Source: Janthinobacterium sp. BJB426 (GTDB lineage: Bacteria; Pseudomonadota; Gammaproteobacteria; Burkholderiales; Burkholderiaceae_D). Taken from it: a stretch of DNA of 64,000 nucleotides. The stretch covers positions 62,001-126,000 of the forward strand of contig NZ_PDZL01000011.1 of NCBI RefSeq assembly GCF_002735705.1, given 5' to 3'. The notes below the pieces were generated by a model. That model was not told the DNA's origin. It made no database searches and saw only the letters and a program-made list of their open reading frames with translations. This document shows positions 30,499-38,285 of this stretch, one piece after another; the first letter of the stretch is position 1; each line of letters starts with the position of its first letter. The position numbers and the translations under genes are program-made.

Positions 30499-31389
30499 TT
30501 AGTTCAGATAGTCGCGCGCCGACTTGACGATCTGCTCGGACAGCAGCTTGGTAAACGGCGTGTCCAGGGTCCACGCATGCCAGCTCAGCGGCACATCCAG
30601 GGTGCTGCCCGGCATCAGCTCCACGAGACGGTCTGTTGCCAGCCCCTGGGCGGCCAGGCGCTGCGGCATCAGGCCATAGGCGAGGCCATCCTGGACGCAG
30701 CCGCGGCGCGCCGCTTCCACGGGTAAGGTGTGGTGCGGAAACGGTTCACGCATGCTCAATTGTTCAGCAAGGAAACGCGCCAGCAAGCCGTGCTGGCCCA
30801 CGACGGCCGGTGCCAGTTGCACCGCTTCGGCAATAAAACCATCGCCGAACCAGTGGCCGGCAAACATGGGTGTAGCCACGCACACATAGCGCAAGGTGCC
30901 CAGCGGCGTGACGCTGGTGGCGGCCGCCGCGTCGATCGCTGTGCCGGACTCGGCTGCCACGCAGCCAAACACGGAGCCGTCGCGCACCATTTGCAAGGCG
31001 CTGTCGCTGTCGGCCAGGCGCACGTCGAGCTGGCAGCGCGGCGGCGCCAGCAGGGCGGACAAGGTGTCGGGGAACCACGTGGCCAGGCTGTCGGCATCGA
31101 TGGCGATGGCGATTTCCGGCATGCTGACGCTGTTGCCCAGGTCGATGTCGAGCGATGCTTCCATCAGCTTGACGTTGCGGTGGTGCACGATCAGGCGCTG
31201 GCCCAGGCCCGTCGGCACGGCTGGCTGGCCACGGATGATCAGCAGGCGCCCGCTGGCGTCTTCCAGCGCCTTGATGCGCTGCGAGACGGCCGACTGGGTG
31301 ATGCCCAGCGCCAGGGCAGCCTTGTCGAAACTGCCATGGCTGGCGACGGCGTCCAGCACGGCCAGCGCGCGATAATCGAGTGATCCCAT
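30499..31389 (-). CDS. argP: ArgP (IciA), LysR-type regulator
   Basis: LysR-family protein of 296 residues. The winged helix-turn-helix (about 1-60) contains AALALGITQSAVSQRIKALE, closely matching ArgP. ArgP controls the lysine/arginine exporter gene argO/lysE and other genes; the same protein was first described in E. coli as IciA, which binds the AT-rich 13-mers of oriC. No lysE/argO gene is adjacent. It is transcribed divergently from the flavin disulfide reductase and convergently with priA, which makes its proximity to the DnaA-box region notable. Confidence 0.87.
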   Translation of the reverse strand: MGSLDYRALAVLDAVASHGSFDKAALALGITQSAVSQRIKALEDASGRLLIIRGQPAVPTGLGQRLIVHHRNVKLMEASLDIDLGNSVSMPEIAIAIDADSLATWFPDTLSALLAPPRCQLDVRLADSDSALQMVRDGSVFGCVAAESGTAIDAAAATSVTPLGTLRYVCVATPMFAGHWFGDGFIAEAVQLAPAVVGQHGLLARFLAEQLSMREPFPHHTLPVEAARRGCVQDGLAYGLMPQRLAAQGLATDRLVELMPGSTLDVPLSWHAWTLDTPFTKLLSEQIVKSARDYLN

Positions 31390-31416
31390 TAGCTCAGCTT
31401 ATAAATTTTGAAAATG

Positions 31417-31431
31417 ATTAGTTATACTAAT
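31417..31431. promoter_or_regulatory. Palindrome in the argP/reductase divergent promoter region
   Basis: ATTAGT-TAT-ACTAAT is a perfect dyad in a very AT-rich 116-bp gap. It contains TATACT (31423-31428), a good -10 for the plus-strand reductase gene. The position suits a LysR-type site (possibly ArgP autoregulation); this is inference. Confidence 0.45.
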
Positions 31432-31517
31432 GCATATATTGCTGCAAAGTAAAACCTTATTTTCGGCAAACGGGTAGTATCGAACGCTGTGAGCAACCTC
31501 AGTGGATGGATAGCACG

Positions 31518-32966
31518 ATGAAGACGATACGAGTGGATGTGGCCGTGATCGGCAGCGGCACGGCCGGCATGACGGCGCACAAGGCGGCGCGCATGCAGGG
31601 CAAGCGCGTGCTGATGATCGAAAGCGGACCGTACGGCACGACCTGCGCCAGGGTCGGCTGCATGCCCAGCAAACTCTTGATCGCGGCGGCCGAGGCGGCC
31701 CATGCCGTGGCTGCCGCACCCGGTTTCGGCGTGCATCCGGGGCCCGTGCGCATCGATGGCCGGCAAGTGATGGCCAGGGTGCGTAGCGAGCGCGACCGCT
31801 TTGTCGGCTTCGTGCTCGACGGCGTCAACGCCATCCCCGACGAGGAAAAACTGCGCGGCCACGCGCGTTTTATTTCTCCCGGCACATTGCAGGTGGATGA
31901 GCATACGATTGTCGAAGCTGGCAGCGTGGTGATCGCCACCGGTTCCACGCCCAGCGTACCGCCCGAGTGGCAGGCGGCCGGCGAGCGTGTCATCACCAGC
32001 GACGCCGTGTTCGAGTGGACGGACTTGCCGCAATCGGTCGCCGTGGTCGGCAGCGGCGTGATCGGCCTGGAGCTGGGCCAGGCGCTGGCGCGGCTGGGCG
32101 TGCGCGTGACCCTGTTTGCGCGCGGCAATAAAGTCGCGCAACTGACGGATCCGCTGGTGCTGCGCGAGGCGGATGCCGTGCTGGCGCGCGAACTCGATAT
32201 CCGGTTCATGACCAAGGTCGCGCACGTGGAAAAAACGCCGGACGGCAGCGGCATCCTGCTGACCAGCAGCGATGGCGCCGGCGTGGAAAAAACCGAGCAG
32301 TTCGAGTATGTGCTGGCCGCCATCGGCCGCGCGCCGAACGTGGACAAGATCGGCCTGGAAACGGCGCAAATCGAGCTCGACCGCCACGGCATTCCCCTGC
32401 ATGACCCGCACACCATGCAGTGCGGCAAAAGCGCCATCTTCATCGCCGGCGACGCCGACAACGAACTGCCGCTGTTGCCCGAGGCGGCCGACGAGGGCCG
32501 CATCGCCGGGGAGAACGCGGCCCGCTTTCCTGACATCAAACCTGGCTTGCGCCGCACGCCATTGACGATTGCCTTCACGGAGCCGCAGATCGCCACTGTG
32601 GGCGCCACGTACCAGCAATTGTGCGTGAGCCATGCGGGCCGTTTCGCCGTGGGCGCCGTGTCGTTCGGTAACCAGGGCCGCAGCCGCGTGATGCTGCAAA
32701 ACCAGGGCTTGCTGCGCGTGTATGCGGAGTTTGGCAGCAAGCGCTTTCTCGGCGCCGAGCTGATCGGCCCACGGGCGGAACACCTGGGCCACTTGCTGGC
32801 TTGGGCGTGCCAGGCGCAGCTGACGGTGCCGGCCATGCTCGACATGCCGTTCTACCATCCCGTCATCGAGGAAGGCGTGCGCACGGCCTTGCGCGAGCTG
32901 GCGCTGCACCTGGAAAAAGACCCGGAACACGCGCCCGGCTGCGCCGATTGCTCGCCTGGCGTCTGA
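31518..32966 (+). CDS. Class I pyridine nucleotide-disulfide oxidoreductase (dihydrolipoyl dehydrogenase-like)
   Basis: FAD-dependent NAD(P)H reductase of 482 residues. The N-terminal FAD dinucleotide fold is IGSGTAGMTAHKA (about 11-23). The redox pair is C43 and C48 in GTTCARVGCMPSKLL. The NAD-binding fold VVGSGVIGLELGQALARLG is near 180. The C-terminal HPVIEEG replaces the usual HP-x4-E region. It is not next to pyruvate- or oxoglutarate-dehydrogenase genes, so it is probably not the E3 of those complexes; glutathione-, mercuric- or other disulfide-reductase relatives are possible. An in-frame ATG at 31506 would add four residues. Confidence 0.87.
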   Translation: MKTIRVDVAVIGSGTAGMTAHKAARMQGKRVLMIESGPYGTTCARVGCMPSKLLIAAAEAAHAVAAAPGFGVHPGPVRIDGRQVMARVRSERDRFVGFVLDGVNAIPDEEKLRGHARFISPGTLQVDEHTIVEAGSVVIATGSTPSVPPEWQAAGERVITSDAVFEWTDLPQSVAVVGSGVIGLELGQALARLGVRVTLFARGNKVAQLTDPLVLREADAVLARELDIRFMTKVAHVEKTPDGSGILLTSSDGAGVEKTEQFEYVLAAIGRAPNVDKIGLETAQIELDRHGIPLHDPHTMQCGKSAIFIAGDADNELPLLPEAADEGRIAGENAARFPDIKPGLRRTPLTIAFTEPQIATVGATYQQLCVSHAGRFAVGAVSFGNQGRSRVMLQNQGLLRVYAEFGSKRFLGAELIGPRAEHLGHLLAWACQAQLTVPAMLDMPFYHPVIEEGVRTALRELALHLEKDPEHAPGCADCSPGV

Positions 32967-33129
32967 TGCAATTTTTGTATTTAAACAATTTTGTAGACAA
33001 GCGCACATGATTGCGCGATCATCGCTGCCACATTGAAATATTGATTAAAAGCAAAAAACATTTCAATTGGTTCATGCCCACGACTTCCTGATGGTAAAAA
33101 GGGTAGCGGCTAGCGATGACGGAGACGAT

Positions 33130-34251
33130 GTGAAAATTCGGCGCATTTATGCGGGAGAACTCGCCCTCGGCGTGGCTCTGCCCTGGGACGTGCATGGCGA
33201 AACGGGCGGCTTGCTGGCCAGGCTGGGCCATGTCATCAGTAGCGAGAACCAGATCGCATTGCTGCTGGCGCGCGGCGTCATCGCCGATGCCAGTGCGGAC
33301 GTGCCGCGCACGGCCACGGAGGCGCCATCGGCCCTGCGCATGCTGAACCTCGTCACGGCAGGCCTGGGCCTCGTCTTGCCGGCCATTGCCGCCGGGCAGG
33401 CGGACAGCCACCTGTCCCTGCCGGCGCTGGCGCAGCTGGTGGAAGAGGCCGTTGCACTGGACGCCGACGTGGCACTGGCCTGCATCCTGCACAACCAGGG
33501 CGCGGGCGACTTTGCCGTGCGCCACAGCGTCGACACGGCCGTCATCACGGCCTTGCTGGCGCGCGCCCTGAAACTCGACGACGCCGTCGTGCGCAGCGTG
33601 GTGCTGGCCGCGCTGAGCATGAATGTGGGCATGCTGGAACGCCATGCGGATTTCCAGCACAAGGCGGGTCCGCTGGACGCCCAGGAACGGGCCTATTTGC
33701 GCGCCCATCCGCAAGCCGGTGTCGACCTGCTGCGCGCGGCGGGCGTGACGGACGCCGTCTGGCTGCAGGCCGTGCTGCAGCACCATGAAAATATCGATGG
33801 CAGCGGTTATCCGCTGGGCACGCAAGGCGAGGCGATCGGCATCGGTGCGCGCCTGATCATGCTGGCCGACCGCTATTGCGCGCGCGTCTCGAAGCGCAGC
33901 TACCGCCAGCCCTTGCTGCCCAACGTGGCCCTGCGCGAAATGCTGATGGCCGACAAGGCCACCCTCGATGCGCCGCTGGCGTCGCTGCTGGTGCGCGAGC
34001 TGGGCATCTACCCGGTCGGCACCTTCGTCAAACTGTTGAATGGGGAAATCGGCGTCGTCACGCGCAAGGGCTTGAATGCCACCACGCCGCATGTGCAGTC
34101 GCTGATCGGCCCGCGTGGCGCGCGCCTCGAGGTGCCGCTGCGGCGCGACACGCGCGTGGACTTGCACGCCATCCGCGAAGTGCTCAGTGCGGAGCAGGCG
34201 GGACTGCAGTTTCGCCCTGATCAGCTGTGGGGCCGCAGCGCCAGAGTTTGA
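33130..34251 (+). CDS. HD-GYP family protein with degenerate HD dyad
   Basis: Protein of 373 residues with an N-terminal DUF3391-like region (IYAGELALGV and following) and an HD-GYP domain (about 130-300). HD-GYP enzymes hydrolyse cyclic di-GMP. Here the upstream His (RHSVDTAV) and HP in AHPQAGVDLL remain, as do HHENIDGSGYP (218-228, GYP 226-228) and the later Asp (LADRYCARVS), but the metal-binding His-Asp of HDIGK is replaced by M164-N165 (LSMNVGM). It is therefore probably inactive or altered, perhaps a c-di-GMP sensor (inference). GTG 33130 is the start: GGAG lies five bases upstream, better than the longer frame from 33067. Confidence 0.85.
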   Translation: MKIRRIYAGELALGVALPWDVHGETGGLLARLGHVISSENQIALLLARGVIADASADVPRTATEAPSALRMLNLVTAGLGLVLPAIAAGQADSHLSLPALAQLVEEAVALDADVALACILHNQGAGDFAVRHSVDTAVITALLARALKLDDAVVRSVVLAALSMNVGMLERHADFQHKAGPLDAQERAYLRAHPQAGVDLLRAAGVTDAVWLQAVLQHHENIDGSGYPLGTQGEAIGIGARLIMLADRYCARVSKRSYRQPLLPNVALREMLMADKATLDAPLASLLVRELGIYPVGTFVKLLNGEIGVVTRKGLNATTPHVQSLIGPRGARLEVPLRRDTRVDLHAIREVLSAEQAGLQFRPDQLWGRSARV

Positions 34252-34252
34252 T

Positions 34253-34738
34253 TTAGTTCAGCAGACCCGCATCCAGCCGTCCTTCGGCTGCCAGTTCGCG
34301 CATGATGCGCACGGTGTCGATGTCGGATTCCTTGTAGGCGGAACGGCGGAAGTCGTCGTACAGGGCGTTGGCCGCATCGGTGGCCGCGTCGTGGCCGTCG
34401 TCGTATTGGAAGCGCACCCACAGGCTCGCTTCATCGGGCATCTCGATGGTCATGATCAATGACGAGGCGCTGATGTCCTTTTGCGCCGGCACTTCGTAGC
34501 GCACCTGCAGTTGCGGTATCAGCACCACCCTGTCGTTGATGACCAGCTCGCCATAGCGCAGGCTGCGCGCGAAACCGGCATCGCTGCGCTCGCTGATCTG
34601 ACATTCATCGAGGTGCGGCACGAACAGCTTGGGCGACTCGGCGCGCAAGACGAGGCCGCGCCAGACCTGTTCCAGGCTCAAGGTGTCAATCAGCGGGTTC
34701 AAGGGATCGTTGATTTCAATCAGGTGTTCAAATTTCAT
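34253..34738 (-). CDS. DUF1857 (AtaL-like, SRPBCC fold) protein
   Basis: Protein of 161 residues that begins with the family pattern MKFEHLIEINDP and continues with LSLEQVWRGLVLRAESP. DUF1857 proteins have the START/Bet v1-like ligand-binding fold; no activity is established. ATG 34738 starts the conserved N-terminus; the frame is open to 34963, but that part is in the promoter region of the divergent helicase gene. The stop is one base from the HD-GYP stop (convergent). Confidence 0.83.
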   Translation of the reverse strand: MKFEHLIEINDPLNPLIDTLSLEQVWRGLVLRAESPKLFVPHLDECQISERSDAGFARSLRYGELVINDRVVLIPQLQVRYEVPAQKDISASSLIMTIEMPDEASLWVRFQYDDGHDAATDAANALYDDFRRSAYKESDIDTVRIMRELAAEGRLDAGLLN

Positions 34739-34947
34739 GGGACTGCCATTCGGTAAGTGGGCGCGCACGGGCGATATAGGCGGAATGGTACTCCAGGCGT
34801 GGCATCGCCGCACGCATTGAATCGGCCAAGATGGCGGCATATGGTGATATATCAATGCCATTGCCTGTTTTTCGGGCATGTCCCATCGTGCAAAAGGCGG
34901 GCGCGACGCTGTTACAATGGGCTGCTGTTCCCTGCGGAAATACCCTG

Positions 34948-37008
34948 ATGTCCAAAGCACCACAGTTCGGTCTGAATGCGCCCCAAAGCGAAGCGGTTAC
35001 CTACCTCGACGGCCCTTGCCTGGTGCTGGCGGGCGCCGGCTCGGGCAAGACGCGCGTGATCACGCAAAAGATCGCTCATCTGATCGAAGACCGGGGCTAT
35101 GACCCGCGCACCATCGCCGCGCTGACCTTCACCAACAAGGCGGCGCTGGAAATGCAGGAACGCATCGCCAAGCTGTTGAAACAGCCGCGCCAGGCCAAGC
35201 AGCTGACGGTGTCGACCTTCCACTCGCTGGGCGTGAAGATCCTGCGCCAGGAAGCCAATGGCGTGGGCTTGAAAGACCGCTTTTCCATCATGGACAGCGA
35301 CGACTGTTTTTCCCTCGTGCAAGACCTCGCCATTACCACCGATAAACAGGTCATTCGCGGCATCCAGAATGCCATGTCCCTGTGGAAAAATGGCCTGATC
35401 GACCCGGACATGGCCCTGGCGCAAGCGAAGGATGAGGACGAGGCGAATGCGGCGCGCATCTACCGCAGCTATGTGGCGACCCTGTCCGCCTACCAGGCCG
35501 TCGATTTCGACGATTTAATACGCCTGCCGGTGGAACTGTTCCGCAACAACGGCCCCGTGCGCGACAAGTGGCAGCGCCGTTTGCGCTACCTGCTCGTCGA
35601 TGAATACCAGGATACGAATACGTGCCAGTACGAACTGGTGAAACTGATGGTGACGGGCATCGGCAAGAAGCCGATGTTTACGGCCGTGGGCGACGACGAC
35701 CAGGCAATCTATGCTTGGCGCGGCGCCACCGTGGAAAACCTGAAGACCCTGGAAACGGATTTCCCCGATTTGCGCGTGATCAAACTCGAGCAGAATTACC
35801 GCTCCACCATGCGCGTGCTGAACGCGGCCAATGCCGTCATCGGCAACAATCCTAAACTGTTTGAAAAGTCGCTGTGGTCGGAACACGGCCTGGGCGAGCC
35901 GATCAAGGTGCTGGGCATGCAGACGGACGAGCAGGAGGCGGAGCAGGTCGCCATCATGATTTCGGCCGACCATTTTGAACGCAAGAATAAATTTTCCGAT
36001 TACGCGATTCTGTACCGCGGCAACCACCAGGCGCGCATCATCGAGCAGTGTTTGCGCAAGGAACGCATCCCGTACACGATTTCGGGCGGCCAGAGTTTCT
36101 TCGACAAGGCCGAGATCAAGGACATCATCAGCTACCTGCGTTTGCTGGCGAATGAAGACGATGACCCGGCCTTCATCCGCGCCGTGACGACGCCGCGCCG
36201 TGGCGTGGGCCAGTCGACCCTGGAAGTGCTGGGCGCGTTTTCGGGGCAGTGGCAGTGCTCGCTGTTCCAGGCCGTGTTTAAAGGCGGCATCGAAGCCAAG
36301 CTGACGGACCGCCAACTGGGGCCGCTGCGCGATTTCTGTAACTTCATCAACGACCTCGAATCGCGCGCCAGCCGGCCCGGTGCGGCCGGCAGCGGCGACA
36401 ACGCGGCCGAAGTGCTCGATGACATGATGAAGGAAATCCACTACGAATCGTATCTGTACGATGCTTTCGAGGAACGCCAAGCGCAAAGCAAGTGGCAGAA
36501 CGTGCTGGAATTCGTCAACTGGCTCAAGGAACGGGGCCGGGGCGGCAAGGACCGCGACGGTGAAGAAAAGAACGTGCTGGAATTGACGCAGATGGTGGCC
36601 CTGATGACCATGCTGGAAGGCAAGGACGAGGAGCAGGATGCCGTGCGCATGTCGACCCTGCACGCGTCGAAAGGCCTGGAGTTTCCGCACGTGTTTCTGG
36701 TCGGCGTGGAAGAGGGAATCTTGCCGCACAAGGGCGATCCTGATGCGCCGGCCGAAACCATCGCCGCGCGCATCCAGGAAGAGCGCCGGCTGATGTATGT
36801 GGGCATCACGCGGGCCCAGCGCACCTTGCACATCACCTGGTGCAAGAAGCGCAAGCGGGCCGGCGAGCAAGTCCATTGCGACCCGTCGCGTTTCATCAAG
36901 GAAATGGAACTCGACGTGGGCGACGCCGTGCCGACGGAAGCGGAGGTGATTTCGCCCAAGGAACGTCTGGCGCGCATGAAAGCCTTGCTGGCCGCGCCGA
37001 AAGGCTAA
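34948..37008 (+). CDS. rep: Rep-type ATP-dependent DNA helicase (UvrD/Rep family)
   Basis: Superfamily 1A 3'-5' helicase of 686 residues. Walker A is LAGAGSGKTRVI near 22-33, motif II DEYQDTN near 220, motif III VGDDDQAIYAWRGA near 250, and the C-terminal VFLVGVEEGILPH and GITRAQRTLHITW motifs follow. Length (about 670 rather than 720) and lack of the long UvrD C-terminal tail favour Rep, which clears proteins ahead of forks and assists PriC-dependent restart; UvrD cannot be excluded. ATG 34948 gives the family N-terminus; the frame is open to 34831. Confidence 0.87.
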   Translation: MSKAPQFGLNAPQSEAVTYLDGPCLVLAGAGSGKTRVITQKIAHLIEDRGYDPRTIAALTFTNKAALEMQERIAKLLKQPRQAKQLTVSTFHSLGVKILRQEANGVGLKDRFSIMDSDDCFSLVQDLAITTDKQVIRGIQNAMSLWKNGLIDPDMALAQAKDEDEANAARIYRSYVATLSAYQAVDFDDLIRLPVELFRNNGPVRDKWQRRLRYLLVDEYQDTNTCQYELVKLMVTGIGKKPMFTAVGDDDQAIYAWRGATVENLKTLETDFPDLRVIKLEQNYRSTMRVLNAANAVIGNNPKLFEKSLWSEHGLGEPIKVLGMQTDEQEAEQVAIMISADHFERKNKFSDYAILYRGNHQARIIEQCLRKERIPYTISGGQSFFDKAEIKDIISYLRLLANEDDDPAFIRAVTTPRRGVGQSTLEVLGAFSGQWQCSLFQAVFKGGIEAKLTDRQLGPLRDFCNFINDLESRASRPGAAGSGDNAAEVLDDMMKEIHYESYLYDAFEERQAQSKWQNVLEFVNWLKERGRGGKDRDGEEKNVLELTQMVALMTMLEGKDEEQDAVRMSTLHASKGLEFPHVFLVGVEEGILPHKGDPDAPAETIAARIQEERRLMYVGITRAQRTLHITWCKKRKRAGEQVHCDPSRFIKEMELDVGDAVPTEAEVISPKERLARMKALLAAPKG

Positions 37009-37018
37009 TTCAAGAACT

Positions 37019-37375
37019 TCACGCTTCCACGGCGCCGTCGGGCGTGGTTTTCGGCACGATGGCCAGCTGCATGCCCAGCGCATCGAGCATCTTCAAAATG
37101 GTTTCAAAGCGCGGTTTGCTGCCTTCGCGCAAGGCTTTATACGCGCCTTCACGCGTGATGTCGGCCCGGGCCGCTACCTTGCCCATGCCGTAGGCGCGCA
37201 CCACGTCGTTCATGGCGGACTGGAACAGTTCCGCGTTGCCGGTGGCAACGATTTCGCTCATGTAGGCGGCCACGGCGGCCTTGCTGGTCAGGTGTTGCGT
37301 CGGGTCGAATTTGCTCAGCCCTAATGCTTCCAGGTTGTCGAGGTCGAAGGTGTCATGGTCGATATGTTGGTTCAT
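37019..37375 (-). CDS. Antitoxin of a toxin-first type II module (HigA-like)
   Basis: Protein of 118 residues with a Cro/cI-type helix-turn-helix: AYGMGKVAARADITREGAYK followed by SKPRFETILKMLDALGMQL. This is the putative addiction-module antidote family (HigA-like). The start codon at 37375 overlaps the toxin stop by four bases (ATGA), so the antitoxin is translationally coupled to the toxin. It would neutralise the toxin and repress the common promoter (family knowledge). A longer frame from 37585 runs back into the toxin gene and is rejected. Confidence 0.86.
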   Translation of the reverse strand: MNQHIDHDTFDLDNLEALGLSKFDPTQHLTSKAAVAAYMSEIVATGNAELFQSAMNDVVRAYGMGKVAARADITREGAYKALREGSKPRFETILKMLDALGMQLAIVPKTTPDGAVEA

Positions 37376-37749
37376 TTTTTTCGTGCTCCTGTGGATGCCG
37401 CCGCCGCTTTCTTCAGGGCCGCCTGCCGGGCTTTCAAGTCCTTGAGTATCGCTTGCGCCTGCTTGATGTCGCGTCGCTGGCTTGATTTGTTTCCACCCAA
37501 CAGCAGCAAGATCAGGGTGCCCAGGTTGGTCTCGTGAAAATACACGCGCCAGCCGGGTCCCGTCTGTAAAAAACGCAGCTCGCACACGCCTTCGCCCACA
37601 GGCCGCCAGTCGCCCTTTTTACCGTGCTGCAAATGCTTGATGCGCGCATCAATGGCGGCCGCCGCCACGTCGTGCAAGGTGTCTTCCCAGCGGCGGTATT
37701 CAGCCGTCTTGCGCGTATCGATCAGATCAGGCAAGGTGGATAGGTCCAT
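37372..37749 (-). CDS. RelE/ParE-superfamily toxin (HigB-like addiction-module killer)
   Basis: Protein of 125 residues. The N-terminus (TAEYRRWEDTLHDVAAAAIDARIKHL) and centre (VGEGVCELRF to GWRVYFHE, LLLLGGNKSSQRRDIKQAQ) match the putative addiction-module killer family, which cleaves mRNA on the ribosome in characterised relatives. A Lys/Ala-rich tail extends the C-terminus by about 20 residues. The toxin gene comes first, as in higBA modules. Confidence 0.87.
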   Translation of the reverse strand: MDLSTLPDLIDTRKTAEYRRWEDTLHDVAAAAIDARIKHLQHGKKGDWRPVGEGVCELRFLQTGPGWRVYFHETNLGTLILLLLGGNKSSQRRDIKQAQAILKDLKARQAALKKAAAASTGARKK

Positions 37750-37900
37750 TGTAATCGTTTGTTCTCATTCGTCAAGCGGTTTGATTCAGCCATATGGAGA
37801 GAATAGGCAGAAATCGGCACCGCTTCGGCAAGAATGCCGCTTGTTTGTCCTGGCTCACGCCGCTGCGGCGGTAAAATGCCGCTTTCAGTCAGGAGTCACC

Positions 37901-38128
37901 GTGAGCACCATGGACAATGCAGAACAGATGGAAGTACGTTTCGTCGATATCGAAATCAAGCTGGCGCAGCAGGAAGACCTGGTCGAGTCGCTGAACCAGA
38001 TGGTGTACCAGCAGGGCAAGCGCATCGACCAGCTCGAAGCGATGCTGCACAAGCTGGGCGAACACGTACGCGACGGGGCGCAGCAGGCGAATGGCGGGCT
38101 GGTCAACGAACGTCCGCCGCATTATTGA
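37901..38128 (+). CDS. slyX: SlyX family protein
   Basis: Small coiled-coil protein of 75 residues. The family pattern is clear: ME(V)RFVDIEIKLAQQEDLVESLN followed by VYQQGKRIDQLEAMLHKL and ending in NERPPHY, the usual SlyX C-terminus. Function is not established. GTG 37901 is the likely start, with AGGAG five bases upstream (37891-37895); ATG 37910 is possible but is 14 bases away. Confidence 0.88.
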   Translation: MSTMDNAEQMEVRFVDIEIKLAQQEDLVESLNQMVYQQGKRIDQLEAMLHKLGEHVRDGAQQANGGLVNERPPHY

Positions 38129-38234
38129 ATCGGCATCGTGACGCGGGGCGCATGAAAACCGTTCATTACTGGCTGGCGCGCTACCATCGGTAGTTGCTGG
38201 TGACGCAAGTGTGTCAGGCTGTTATTATTTCAGG

Positions 38235-38285
38235 CTGGCCCGCGACACAATCGCGGCTCTCTTGCGTTCCTTGAAAGTAGACATG
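38235..38285 (+). repeat. Leader repeat of the M3 peptidase pair, copy 1
   Basis: CTGGCCCGCGAC then a short spacer and ATCGCGG, containing the dyad CCGCGA/TCGCGG (38240-38245, 38251-38256), 48 bases before the start codon. A very similar leader at 40596-40647 precedes the second M3 gene at 49 bases, so the duplication included the 5' region. Confidence 0.75.
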
